Assembly (NCBI GenBank): GCA_964556425.1
Contig: CAZKWC010000007.1
Location: 11,902 to 75,901, forward strand
DNA from: JALQUL01 sp964556425
GTDB lineage: Bacteria > Pseudomonadota > Gammaproteobacteria > Burkholderiales > Burkholderiaceae_C
DNA: 64,000 nt
Reading direction: 5' to 3'
Below are positions 46,009-55,182 of this stretch, piece by piece. The notes beneath the pieces were generated by a model. That model was not told the origin of the DNA and did not search any database. It worked only from the letters and a program-made list of their open reading frames with translations. Position 1 is the first letter of the stretch. Every line of letters starts with the position of its first letter. The position numbers and the translations under genes are program-made.

Positions 46009-48867
46009 TTAATCAATTTTGACACAAAACTGCATAGTTGCGCTAGCACCAGCTTCTAAAGTTGGTGTTGAGCAGGTCACTGCACCTACTGAACCGTTGC
46101 TTGATATACCACCAACTGTGCCATTGGTACAAGTAGGGGCAACTGAAGCTGATAATTTTGTATAATTAGGGGTGCTGTCAGATATTAATACGGAAGTAAC
46201 TGCTGCACTGCCCTCGTTATTTGCCCGAACTCTATAACATACACATTGAGCAGGTTTGGCTGACAATTGTGTTATGGCAAAACTTGCAGAAGCTGGGTTA
46301 CCTGAACAACTTGCGTCTAAGGCTTGGGTTTTAAGTAAACGAATATTGCCAGTCACAATGGTACTAGTGTCCGTAACTGAAATTGCTGAAACACCACACG
46401 CTGCAGCTGGTGTTACGGTTAATAAGCGAGTATCCACCATTCCCGCAGAAGCACCAGTAGATGCAAAAACTTTAACAAAAATACGAAGCGATTTTCCTTT
46501 TGCTACTGTTCCAGTACTAATAGAGCTTCCATCTGTATATAAAGCACCACTTGGTAATCCAGTGAAATTAGTCACTGGATTATTAAGTTCTGATGCATCT
46601 AAAACACCATTGTTATTCACATCAGCATAAACAACTGAAGTAAATGAAGCGTTGGAATTACTTCCTGTAACAGGCATAGCACAAGTCAAATCGTTATTAC
46701 CCGTATTACTTAATATATGGCTATAAACCACTGAGCCGCCTGCTGCAATTTGACCTGTGTTACTAGGACTTAAGGTTAAATTGGGCGAACCGACCACTTC
46801 AACGCCATCGCGCTTGGTACTGCTTAAGGAACTAACTGAACCACTAGTCGCTTTAAAAAAGAAACTGGTAGTACCAACTGATGCACCTACTGGAGCTGTC
46901 ACTTCAGCACAGGCGATTTGTGTGTTGACATTCACTTGGCTAGCAGTAATTGTGAAGTTGGTAGAAACAGCCCCTAAAGTGGCGCAACTAGAACTAGTGG
47001 AGCTATAAAACTGTACAGACCAACCCGCTGGCAAAGTACCTGCTACAAAATCACTGCCAGAAGCATCTAAATGTACGGTACCGGCTAAGCTAGTTTTAAT
47101 CCATAATGGAAAACGAGCTTTACCTGCCACCACAGAGCCTTGTGGTGTACAAGACGGTGAGCTACTATTAATCGTACAAACTGATAAGTCGCTAGCAACG
47201 CCTGTTAAGGTACCCGCAGCATCATTCGATATAGTTAAATTAGCAGTAGTGACGGTTGTAATCGTATTTTTAACCGCATCTTTTTTAGTGCTATCGCCCT
47301 TAGAAGTAAATAACTGAGTCAGTGAACCACCAGCTGTTGCGTTAGCAGGCAAAGTGACTTTGACTACAATTTTGACTCCACAAGCCTTATTGGCATTGTC
47401 AGCAATAAAAGGCGATGTACAAGTGCTAGCAGCGCCGTCTATATTGCTAGGAATTAAAGGAGTTGTACTTGCTGTAAGTGGTGTAGCGCCATCGGCTTGA
47501 AAAATTTCAATAATGGTTCCAGCAGGATAGGTGTTAGCGCTTACAGATACTACAAAGGCATCACTACCATTACCTTTGTTCCAGACAAAATTTTCAAACG
47601 TTTGAGTACTACCGGCAATTGCGGTGGCAATTGTTGTTTCGTCATCAGAACTAGCCGGTGTGCCAGGTGTACTATCTACACCTTTAGAGCCATCAGTTGC
47701 ACTCACGTTTGCGGTAACTGAATAGTTTTGTGCAACTAATAATTGAACTGTATTGGTATCGCAGCTAGCAGAACCACAGGTAAACTGAGCAACATTGGTA
47801 ATAGTGCCGGCAGGAGCAGTTGATTGAACTGTTGCTTTAAAAGAAAAAGTTTGTACAGCATTAGGAGCAAAATTGGTAAACTTGGCGGTTACCACGTTGG
47901 AAGAAAATCCAAAATCAAGCTCGGTTCCGGTACCATCTGCACTACCACCCTCTAAATTACCTGCCGCATCAGTCAATGCTGTTGTAGCAGTTGAAGACCA
48001 CAAACCAGAACCAGTTTTATAGCTTAAAGATGAAGTTGCCAACAAACCAATCGTATCAGTTAAAGTGGTATCGCCGGCAGTACTACCTGTATTGCGAACA
48101 GTAAAAGTATAGGTGACTACATCACCAGGCGCTGCGTTAAGAATGTCTTGACTCTTTACTACATCAAAAACAGCACCTGTTTTAACTGTTAAGGTATCGG
48201 TATTTTGTGCCAACACAATACCACCATAACCAGATGTTGATTGTGTAGTATCACCTAAACTACCGGCATCTACTTTAAGGGTTGCCGAAGCATCAGCAGC
48301 TGCAGTACTTAAGGTACTAACAGCCACTACAAATTTATAAGATTGCACAGCTGCAACTGGGCCTACACTTGCCACTTCTATACCTGTACTTCCAGAACAA
48401 TCGCCAATGGCTAATGGTGCTGCTAAATTATCTGGTTGACCATCACCATCACTGTCAGCAAAAATTTGGCAAGTAGCATTGGTGGTGGTTCCTGTGCCCA
48501 ATAAATTACTTACTTTAATTTTAAAACTATCAGAGGTATTGCCCGCATTGGCAATGGTGTGTGGAAAATAAACAGTGCCACCAGGAGCAACTGCTTTATT
48601 ATTATTTGCACTCAATACAAATCCAAATTTTTCAATCACCATTGTTTCAACGGTGTTAGATGTAACGGTTCTAGCCACGCCTAAAGCATCGGTATAGCTA
48701 GCAGAAGCTTGATTGCCAATTAATGTGCCAGCCAAAGGGGTAGATGACTCTGCAACTCCCAAGCCCACTTTTAATGTCAATGCGATCAATGCAAGCGCAA
48801 AAATAATGCTCGCAACTCTTGATTCATGATTTTTAATAATACGAATAATGCTCATAGTGGATTTCAA
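46009..48867 (-). CDS. Secreted DUF11-repeat surface protein
   Basis: 952 residues with an N-terminal signal (about 14-40), then the opening motif TLIGNQASASYTDALG and SNTVETMV, seen at the start of many DUF11 proteins. It consists of repeated Ig-like beta-sandwich units rich in Ser, Thr, Ala and Gly. Each contains a phrase like FDVVKSQDILNAAPGDVVTYTFTVRN or FPHTIANAGNTSDSFKI. Several cysteine pairs occur (for example CGSASCD and CTINSSSPSC). No membrane anchor follows, so it is probably exported and held by partners. It lies 9 bases after the 177-residue gene. Confidence 0.82.
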   Translation of the reverse strand: MKSTMSIIRIIKNHESRVASIIFALALIALTLKVGLGVAESSTPLAGTLIGNQASASYTDALGVARTVTSNTVETMVIEKFGFVLSANNNKAVAPGGTVYFPHTIANAGNTSDSFKIKVSNLLGTGTTTNATCQIFADSDGDGQPDNLAAPLAIGDCSGSTGIEVASVGPVAAVQSYKFVVAVSTLSTAAADASATLKVDAGSLGDTTQSTSGYGGIVLAQNTDTLTVKTGAVFDVVKSQDILNAAPGDVVTYTFTVRNTGSTAGDTTLTDTIGLLATSSLSYKTGSGLWSSTATTALTDAAGNLEGGSADGTGTELDFGFSSNVVTAKFTNFAPNAVQTFSFKATVQSTAPAGTITNVAQFTCGSASCDTNTVQLLVAQNYSVTANVSATDGSKGVDSTPGTPASSDDETTIATAIAGSTQTFENFVWNKGNGSDAFVVSVSANTYPAGTIIEIFQADGATPLTASTTPLIPSNIDGAASTCTSPFIADNANKACGVKIVVKVTLPANATAGGSLTQLFTSKGDSTKKDAVKNTITTVTTANLTISNDAAGTLTGVASDLSVCTINSSSPSCTPQGSVVAGKARFPLWIKTSLAGTVHLDASGSDFVAGTLPAGWSVQFYSSTSSSCATLGAVSTNFTITASQVNVNTQIACAEVTAPVGASVGTTSFFFKATSGSVSSLSSTKRDGVEVVGSPNLTLSPSNTGQIAAGGSVVYSHILSNTGNNDLTCAMPVTGSNSNASFTSVVYADVNNNGVLDASELNNPVTNFTGLPSGALYTDGSSISTGTVAKGKSLRIFVKVFASTGASAGMVDTRLLTVTPAAACGVSAISVTDTSTIVTGNIRLLKTQALDASCSGNPASASFAITQLSAKPAQCVCYRVRANNEGSAAVTSVLISDSTPNYTKLSASVAPTCTNGTVGGISSNGSVGAVTCSTPTLEAGASATMQFCVKID

Positions 48868-48876
48868 TTGATTGTT

Positions 48877-49410
48877 TTAGTTTTTATTAATGACGATTAC
48901 TCTTGCTTTCACAAGCGTGGTTTGACCAGCTGCTAACTCGGCACTAGACCAGCGAACAATCTTGTAATCAGACATGGGCAGCAACACTACTTTGTCTTTG
49001 TTTTGTGCGTCTTTTACTACTTTGCTTAAAGGAATATCGGCAAAAAGTGTGCCTCCAACCATGGTGCTTGCTTTGGCCTTTTGAGGAAAAACTGTATCCT
49101 TTATTAACTCCGTACTATTGGGAATTGGCAAATCAAACTCAAGCTCTTTTAAAGCATTTTTGCTATTATTTTTATAAATTGCTTGATACTCTAAAACTGC
49201 ACCTGGCGCAGCTGACGTGATCGGCACCAAGCTCTCTTTGCCTTGAGCATCTTTGCTTACTAAAAACACTTTTAATTCTGATGACAATGTAGCAACCGTT
49301 ATGCTTGTTACTGCTTTGTCAGTTGTTGTATTGGCAAAAGAAGTAGCGACCAATAAGTTAGATGTCATCAACAACCCTAGCAATACTAATAAACGAAAAT
49401 TTCTATTCAT
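48877..49410 (-). CDS. Small secreted DUF11-like protein
   Basis: 177 residues: signal peptide (about 1-27, LLVATSFANT) and a single Ig-like domain. The core contains SAAPGAVLEYQAIYKNNSKNALKELEFDLPIP, which is the DUF11 pattern in short form. There is no anchor. It is the first gene of the cluster (177 - 952 - 2299 residues). The leader contains a candidate promoter and a hairpin with T tract. It may be a chaperone-like or tip subunit; that is speculation. Confidence 0.78.
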   Translation of the reverse strand: MNRNFRLLVLLGLLMTSNLLVATSFANTTTDKAVTSITVATLSSELKVFLVSKDAQGKESLVPITSAAPGAVLEYQAIYKNNSKNALKELEFDLPIPNSTELIKDTVFPQKAKASTMVGGTLFADIPLSKVVKDAQNKDKVVLLPMSDYKIVRWSSAELAAGQTTLVKARVIVINKN

Positions 49411-49457
49411 ACAGCCCCCATATTATTTACTATAGAAATACGCTTATTAATTGCTAC

Positions 49458-49499
49458 AAAAAAATATCAAAAATACATATTTAACAGTATTTTTGATAT
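49458..49499 (-). promoter_or_regulatory. Attenuator-like hairpin in the DUF11 leader
   Basis: ATATCAAAAATAC (49464-49476) and GTATTTTTGATAT (49487-49499) form perfect 13-bp arms. On the minus strand the hairpin runs directly into TTTTTT and ends 47 bases before the first DUF11 gene. It may terminate or attenuate the leader transcript, or be a protein-binding palindrome. Confidence 0.55.
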
Positions 49500-49558
49500 C
49501 TAAATTTTGTGAAGGAGTTTTAAAATTAAAACATAAAACGTATTTACCTGATATGAAA

Positions 49559-49587
49559 ATTATAGGTGAGCAACTTTTTTAAATCTA
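49559..49587 (-). promoter_or_regulatory. Candidate promoter of the DUF11 cluster
   Basis: Minus strand: perfect -10 TATAAT (49559-49564), 17 bp from a weak -35 TAGATT (49582-49587). Predicted start near 49552, upstream of the hairpin. By-eye prediction. Confidence 0.4.
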
Positions 49588-50154
49588 TGATTTACCTTGA
49601 TAAAAACAACTTTTATGCGTTATAAATATTACCAAAATGTAAAAAAAGTCCATATTTATATATAAATATCTCAAAACGTTAATAATAGGTTTGGTATTAT
49701 TTTTATTAAATCATCTATAATTTTTGATAGTAATGTAATTTTTATGATTTTTGAGTTAATAAAACTTAATAGAATTGGTCGATTTTGTATTTTTTTCTTT
49801 ACATAGAAAAAATGTCTGTGTTACTTTTTTTGCCCCATTTTTATATTTTTCAAGCATTCAGCTTATCAATGACACTCATAAATTATGGGAATACATGAAA
49901 ATTTTGTTTAAATTTGGGAGTTTCTAGCTACACTAGTTATGAATCTATTCATTCATATTTGTCTTGATGATCCACAAAATTAAATAAACACTCATTTTTA
50001 TACTTCTGAAATGTAAAGTAAGGCTAATCTCTCAAAAATCTTGATTTATCTGAATAATCGCTAACAAAAGCCATCATAAGTACACAATTGATTATTATTT
50101 CAAGTCTCCTCTATTTGTCTGATCAGCTCAAACAATTGCCACTATGTGCAGGAC

Positions 50155-50202
50155 AACAAAAAGCCTTGCTAGTTGCTGCCGAGAAAACAACTGGCAAGGC
50201 TT
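50155..50202 (-). terminator. Terminator-like 15-bp hairpin downstream of the sirtuin gene
   Basis: The arms 50161-50175 (AAGCCTTGCTAGTTG) and 50188-50202 (CAACTGGCAAGGCTT) pair with one mismatch around a 12-base loop. On the minus strand the stem runs into TTTTTGTTG. It lies 112 bases after the sirtuin stop. Confidence 0.62.
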
Positions 50203-50313
50203 ATCAAGAACCGCATACAAAACTTAAACAAGGTATGTTTGATTAAAATTGAACTTGTTTTTAAAAATGTAGAAAAAATCAATATTTACAGGCATAGAAT
50301 AGATAAGTACGCC

Positions 50314-51045
50314 CTATATAAGCCAACGTTCAACCAAGGTAGGCACTTGTTCACAAGCGCTACCTTGTAAATACTCATAATTACCCTGAGTATTTGCATG
50401 TTCTAAGTTAATTAATACTTTTTCTGCTTCAAATGAGGCATAAGCTAATAAACTAGCTGCTGGCTGAACCACCAAAGAACTACCCACTACCAACACTTTT
50501 TTTGCTTGCCCAAACAATTGTGCTGCTTCGTGCATTGCAAAAACAGACTCACCAAACCACACAATATGTGGCCTTAATTGACTGCCCTTTTCGCATAGTT
50601 GCCCTAACGATAAATGCGCCTCCGGCCATTCATAGACTAATTTTGAATCAAGGCTACTACGTACTTTACGGATTTCGCCGTGCAAATGAAGCACCTTACT
50701 CGAGCCTGCTCTTTCATGCAGGTCATCCACATTCTGGGTAATAACGGTAACGTCAAATTTTTCTTCTAATTGGGCAATTGCATAATGAGCAGCATTAGGG
50801 CTTGCTGCTATGACTTTTTCACGTCTTTCGTTATAAAACTGTAAAACCAATTCGGGTTGACGTCTCCAAGCCAATGGGCTGGCTACTTCAGTCACGTCAT
50901 ATTGATTCCAGATTCCGCCCATATCCCTGAAGGTCAATAAACCACTTTCTGCACTGACACCCGCCCCAGTAAATACCACAATAGGTTCTTTTTCAGAGGC
51001 GTTTGTAAGAGGGGGCTTAGGCGTATTTTGATTCGATTGATTCAT
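50314..51045 (-). CDS. Sirtuin NAD-dependent deacylase lacking the zinc cysteines
   Basis: 243 residues from the ATG at 51045 (a TTG at 51060 is open). NAD-binding motifs are FTGAGVSAESGLLTFR (about 25-40) and TQNVDDLHERAG, with the catalytic histidine in LHLHGEI and the C-terminal VVGSSLVVQPAA. The four zinc cysteines of classical sirtuins are not present: the module reads KVRSSL and LCEKGSQLRPHIVWFGE. A bacterial subgroup with this sequence exists, so it is probably active. Protein lysine deacylation or desuccinylation is the likely role. Confidence 0.9.
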   Translation of the reverse strand: MNQSNQNTPKPPLTNASEKEPIVVFTGAGVSAESGLLTFRDMGGIWNQYDVTEVASPLAWRRQPELVLQFYNERREKVIAASPNAAHYAIAQLEEKFDVTVITQNVDDLHERAGSSKVLHLHGEIRKVRSSLDSKLVYEWPEAHLSLGQLCEKGSQLRPHIVWFGESVFAMHEAAQLFGQAKKVLVVGSSLVVQPAASLLAYASFEAEKVLINLEHANTQGNYEYLQGSACEQVPTLVERWLI

Positions 51046-51097
51046 GACAGGGACTTTCAAAAAACCCTATCTGAATCCAATATATAAAAAAACAAGA

Positions 51098-51263
51098 CTA
51101 GTACAGCGTTTCATCAATGAGCTTAAAAATGAAATCGATGGATTAGCTCGTCAGCTTAGGCGCAAACCACAGCCATAGCCATAACTATGGCGAGGATTTG
51201 CAACGACAGATGGCGGGCGAAGGCGCGATTTCATGTAAGCGGTTTGGTGAAAGGCTGTACTAG
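51098..51263. repeat. 166-bp nested palindromic element with 10-bp terminal inverted repeats (MITE-like)
   Basis: The perfect outer arms CTAGTACAGC (51098-51107) and GCTGTACTAG (51254-51263) enclose further arms around the same axis (about 51181). These are GCTTA/TAAGC (51121-51125, 51236-51240), ATGAAATCG/CGATTTCAT (51129-51137, 51226-51234), GCAAACC/GGATTTGC (51162-51168, 51194-51201) and GCCATAG/CTATGGC (51172-51178, 51185-51191). The core is about 58% GC by hand count, far above its surroundings. The right end overlaps the globin stop codon. No protein is encoded. It resembles a MITE or large hairpin repeat; no second copy is seen in this window. Confidence 0.7.
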
Positions 51264-51661
51264 CGATTACGCATCCAGTCGGCTGTTTGAAAAAATGAAG
51301 TGGCTAAACGCTTTTGCAACTCTGGGTCTAGTTCGATTTCTTGCATGGCTTGGGCCATACAAGCGAGCCATTGATCACGCTCTTCAATACCAATACTAAA
51401 AGGCATATGTCTGGCTCTTAGCCGAGGATGGCCAAACTCTTGCTCATATAAGGGTGGACCGCCCAACCAACCACATAAGAACATAAAAAGCCTGCGCCTT
51501 GCATTATCTAAATCAGTGCCGTGGCTGGCTCTTAAAACAGTATAGGCGGGTTCTAAGTCCATTAGGTCATAAAACCTATCGACTAATTTTTGAACTTGCT
51601 CTTGGCCCCCCACCCACTCAAAAGCAGTGGTGTATTGCGGTAATTGGTTTGATTCTGTCAT
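51260..51661 (-). CDS. Group II truncated haemoglobin
   Basis: 133 residues of the 2-on-2 globin fold (YjbI/GlbO type). The proximal histidine lies in GHPRLRARHMPF (about 77-88) and the group II tryptophan in the G helix region (RDQWLACM). The distal side has FYDLMDLEP. Such globins bind O2 or detoxify NO and peroxide. The stop codon lies within the right arm of the palindrome at 51098-51263. The FtsX-type permease gene ends 22 bases upstream. Confidence 0.93.
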   Translation of the reverse strand: MTESNQLPQYTTAFEWVGGQEQVQKLVDRFYDLMDLEPAYTVLRASHGTDLDNARRRLFMFLCGWLGGPPLYEQEFGHPRLRARHMPFSIGIEERDQWLACMAQAMQEIELDPELQKRLATSFFQTADWMRNR

Positions 51662-51683
51662 ATAGCTGAAAATAATTCGAAGA

Positions 51684-54203
51684 TTAAGAGTGAAGAGTTT
51701 GCATGACAGGTTGAGAAATGACCTTGCGAATTGTCAAAAGGCCTGCCAACCAGGCTAACAATGCTCCGGCCACAGGGCCCATAAAGAGCATGACCCAAGA
51801 TAGCGTCCAGGCAAACTCAAATACAAAATAAGCCAAGGCCCAAGCCAAACCATTGGCTAACAATGTAGCTAATAAACCGGCTATGGCTCCAACTAAACAC
51901 AACTCTGAAAGTTGCACTTTTTTTAGTAATTGTTGACTAGCACCCAAGGCTCGCATAATGGCGTAATCGCGCCTTCTTTGGTCTCGGTTCACAATCATGG
52001 TGGTCATTAAGACCACTATGCCAGACAACAAACTAAACACAAATAACATTTCTACCGCCAAAATAATTTGATTGAGCACCGCTTGCACTTGATCTAGCGT
52101 AGTCTTCATATTGACCAAAGTAATATTGGGAAACTGAGCCACTAACTTCCTGTCAAAATCATTGCTAACTGGGGCTTTAAATGCCCCCATATAAGTGGCA
52201 GGCACGTCTGTCATTTGCGACTTAGGATACATCACAAAAAAGTTAGCCCGCATAGAAGACCAATCGACTTTTCTAACGCTGGTAATTTTGGCCTCTGTGA
52301 CCACACCTGCAATATCAAAACTAAGTCTATCGTTTAATCCCACTTCTAATGATTTTGCAATGCCCTCTTCAATACTAATGGCGTTAGCTTCTTCTGCTGT
52401 CCATTTTCCTGCTACCACTAGATTATGCGCTGGTGCTTGTGCGCTATTAGACAAATTAAACTCTCGGTCTAACAAGCGCTTAGCGCGGTCTTCTTTAAAG
52501 TTATCTGGGTTAACGGCTTGACCATTAATGGCCACCAAACGACCTCTAAACATGGGAAACCAATCATAGTTCTGCACCTGTGCCGTATTAAGTGAACTAC
52601 GGAAATCACGCTCTTGTTCGGGCATGACATTAATCACAAAACGGTCTGGTGCATTCGCTGGGCTGGCACTGCGCCAGCTACTGACTAAATCGGTTCTTAA
52701 AATAATTAACAATAACACCGCCATTAAACCAATTGCAATACTGCTAATTTGCACCACCGCAAATGCAGGTTGCGAACTTAATTGTCGCAGGGCCCAGCGC
52801 CACCAACTAGGGCCACGGCTATTGGCATTTAATTTTTTAACTGCCAATACAAACGCCCATGCAATGGTAGCAATTAAAACGACTGCGCCAGCAAAACCAC
52901 CCACCACAATAAAGCCTAATTTTAGGTCTTCACTACTGAGTAATAACAAACCCATTAACACCAACAAACCCAACACAATCGTTATAATGTTGCTAACTTT
53001 GGGAGGGCCCACATCACGCCTTAACACTCGAATAGCTGGCACACTTGATAATTGCAAAACGGGTGCTAAACCAAATGCTAAAACCAAGGACAAACCCACT
53101 AAAACACCATTCAAAACAGGCTTCCAACTTAATGCGGGAAGTTCGGTAGCTAATAAATTTTTTAGCAAATACAAAAGCAATTCATGACCAGCAAAGGCAA
53201 TTAATAATCCTATAAAACTGCCTAATAAACCCACCGCAATAAACTCTATGGTGTGCAAAAAAGCAATTTGTTTTTGCGATAAGCCCAGTACTCGGTAAAG
53301 AGCACATGCATCTAAATTACGTTCGGCAAAATTGCGTGCCGCCAAAGCCAAAGCCACCGAACTTAATAAGGCGGCTAACAAGGCCACTAAATTTAAAAAG
53401 TTACTGGCTCTGCCTAAAGTTTGTGTCATTTCTGGGCGACCACTGGCCAAGGTTTCTAAGCGCAAGCCTTTCCAATCAAGGGCTTTGGTATTTTTTAAAT
53501 TTTCGCTCACAAAATTTTCAAAATTTAGAATAGCAGCAGTATTGCCCACCACCGCTAATCTATAACTAATACGACTTGCAGGTTGTATTAATTCGGTGGC
53601 AGCTAAATCTTGCGCATTCATCATGACCCTGGGGGCAAAATTAGCAAAACCTGCACCTCTATCGGGCTCTTTTAGAATTTCTGCTTGTACTTTAAAACTT
53701 GAGTTACCCAATAATAAAGTGTCGCCTATTTTGAGGTTAAACACTTCTAATAATGCAGTATCCACCCACACATTACCTTTGTCAGGTCCGGCCTTGACTT
53801 TTTCGGATGTTATCTGAGGCCCCTTCCTCAGCTCCATAGCGCCTTTTAATGGGTAAGGTGGCTCAACTGCCTTTAAAGAAACCAGACGCGTTTGCTCACC
53901 AGCCTCGGGACTAGTGCGCGCCATAGTAGGAAAACTTAAGGTTTGAACCGCCGTTAAACCCAGTTGCTTGACTTTGTTATGAATGGGTTCTGGAACTGGG
54001 TTATCGCTGGCCACAACGGCATCACCACCTAGCAATACTTGAGCGTCCCGTTGTAAACCACTTTTTAAACGATCAGAGAAAAATCCCACGGTTGACAATG
54101 CCGCCACTGCCAAGACCACAGTTAGTAACAATAAAGCTAATTCGCCAGAGCGTAGGTCGCGCCACAAAGAGCGCAGACTCATTTTAAAGATTGAAATTTT
54201 CAT
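51684..54203 (-). CDS. FtsX-like ABC permease (YbbP family)
   Basis: 839 residues with about ten membrane helices: one at 20-40, a first FtsX block at about 260-390, a pair at 400-455, another near 480-500 and a final FtsX block at about 715-830. Large MacB-like extracytoplasmic domains lie between. The N-terminus (LRSLWRDLRSGELALLLLTVVLAVAALSTVGFF) is typical of YbbP. The family works with the YbbA ATPase, often beside TesA, and is linked to lipid or lipoprotein handling. No ATPase gene is adjacent here. Confidence 0.9.
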   Translation of the reverse strand: MKISIFKMSLRSLWRDLRSGELALLLLTVVLAVAALSTVGFFSDRLKSGLQRDAQVLLGGDAVVASDNPVPEPIHNKVKQLGLTAVQTLSFPTMARTSPEAGEQTRLVSLKAVEPPYPLKGAMELRKGPQITSEKVKAGPDKGNVWVDTALLEVFNLKIGDTLLLGNSSFKVQAEILKEPDRGAGFANFAPRVMMNAQDLAATELIQPASRISYRLAVVGNTAAILNFENFVSENLKNTKALDWKGLRLETLASGRPEMTQTLGRASNFLNLVALLAALLSSVALALAARNFAERNLDACALYRVLGLSQKQIAFLHTIEFIAVGLLGSFIGLLIAFAGHELLLYLLKNLLATELPALSWKPVLNGVLVGLSLVLAFGLAPVLQLSSVPAIRVLRRDVGPPKVSNIITIVLGLLVLMGLLLLSSEDLKLGFIVVGGFAGAVVLIATIAWAFVLAVKKLNANSRGPSWWRWALRQLSSQPAFAVVQISSIAIGLMAVLLLIILRTDLVSSWRSASPANAPDRFVINVMPEQERDFRSSLNTAQVQNYDWFPMFRGRLVAINGQAVNPDNFKEDRAKRLLDREFNLSNSAQAPAHNLVVAGKWTAEEANAISIEEGIAKSLEVGLNDRLSFDIAGVVTEAKITSVRKVDWSSMRANFFVMYPKSQMTDVPATYMGAFKAPVSNDFDRKLVAQFPNITLVNMKTTLDQVQAVLNQIILAVEMLFVFSLLSGIVVLMTTMIVNRDQRRRDYAIMRALGASQQLLKKVQLSELCLVGAIAGLLATLLANGLAWALAYFVFEFAWTLSWVMLFMGPVAGALLAWLAGLLTIRKVISQPVMQTLHS

Positions 54204-54798
54204 GCTTTAAAGATACCTCATTTTGAACAAACCTCGTGCATTTAGGGAAATTGGATGTTGTAAAGTTAGTTAAAGAATATTCCTAATCAACTAATTCGTA
54301 ATGGCTTATTATTTTTAAAGGTTTTTTGGCTTTGAGCCCAGCCTCATGCAAAGAACACAGACATAAGGCTTCGTAAATTAACACCACTATTCAATCAGCT
54401 CGCCTTTTTCAAAATTAATGTTTCATGGCCTAGGAAGGAAACTCAACAACGTGCCTCCAACTTTTTTTAAACTGAGTTAGACAAAACCTAAATCATTAAA
54501 AAAAGGAGGTGTCGGCGCCTTATCACGCTACAGCGTATGCTGAACTCACAATTGACACCAACAACATTACGCCAACAAAAAATGTTGATTTACTAGTTAC
54601 TTTTAATAAGCCCAGAGGTTCTTTAGATGAAAGCACCTGGCGCAATCTTTAGGTTTTTTTATCAAATAGAAAAGAATTCACAAAGTCATCAGCATATGCT
54701 GGTCAAACCTGGTTTGTTGGATAGAGCCCAAGTTGAAGCAATGGCTAAGACCAAGGCCAACAATAAGGCTTTATTGTGAAAACTTGGAACCGCTTGTT
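54204..54798. other. Non-coding stretch with short unrecognised reading frames
   Basis: 595 bp. A 47-codon frame at 54509-54652 (+), beginning at a GTG embedded in GGAGGTGTC, and a 28-codon frame just after it read like decayed coding sequence. Neither matches a family I know. No promoter, tRNA or clear terminator is seen. Confidence 0.4.
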
Positions 54799-55182
54799 TT
54801 AAAAGTGATACTCCACTTTATTAAAATCGCTAACGGCAAATACATACAAAATCATTAGGTATTCGTCGTTTTCATTATTAATTTGGTGACGCGCGTTTCC
54901 TGGAATAAACAACATTCGGCCTGGTGCTACATCATGCACGACCTCATCAATAGTGACCGTTCCACGACCTGACAGGGTGAAGTAGGTTTCAGGTTGTGCA
55001 TGGCGATGGGGTTCCAGCGACTCCCCTTTTGCGAGGCGAACCACTCCCATGGTCAGGTCGTTATCGCAACCAGAAGCACTTCCTAGCAACTCCTTCCATT
55101 GCGCCTTACCTCTTATGGCCACTTGATCAAGTGCCCAGCCTGTCCATTCAAGTTCGTCAAGGTGTTTGGAATGAGTAGTCAT
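54799..55182 (-). CDS. Small cupin-domain protein
   Basis: 127 residues, a single cupin_2 barrel. Motif 1 gives metal ligands in PHRHAQPETYFTLSGRG (two His and Glu, about 58-74). Motif 2 is PGRMLFIPGNARHQI (about 87-101), with the fourth histidine. It may be a metal-dependent enzyme or a sensor; the substrate cannot be told. It stands alone between non-coding stretches, upstream of groESL on the opposite strand. Confidence 0.85.
   Translation of the reverse strand: MTTHSKHLDELEWTGWALDQVAIRGKAQWKELLGSASGCDNDLTMGVVRLAKGESLEPHRHAQPETYFTLSGRGTVTIDEVVHDVAPGRMLFIPGNARHQINNENDEYLMILYVFAVSDFNKVEYHF

Larger units (their letters stand above)
49411..50313. other. Long AT-rich region upstream of the DUF11 cluster
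   Basis: 903 bp without a gene and strongly AT-rich. It contains the candidate DUF11 promoter (49559-49587), the leader hairpin (49458-49499) and the terminator-like hairpin of the sirtuin gene (50155-50202). Most of 49600-50150 shows nothing I can name. Such long AT-rich leaders often bind H-NS-type proteins (inference). Confidence 0.5.

Noticed and set aside
46256..47008. Antisense frames inside the DUF11 protein gene
   Set aside because: Arise from the repetitive Thr/Ser/Ala/Gly composition of the sense gene; no start signals.
50173..50370. 65-codon plus-strand reading frame in the AT-rich region
   Set aside because: It starts in the sirtuin terminator hairpin and overlaps the sirtuin 3' end; no family or ribosome binding site.
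54509..54652. 47-codon reading frame right after an AGGAGG-like sequence
   Set aside because: The GTG overlaps the AGGAGG-like sequence itself, so spacing is impossible; no family recognised. Treated as possible gene debris only.
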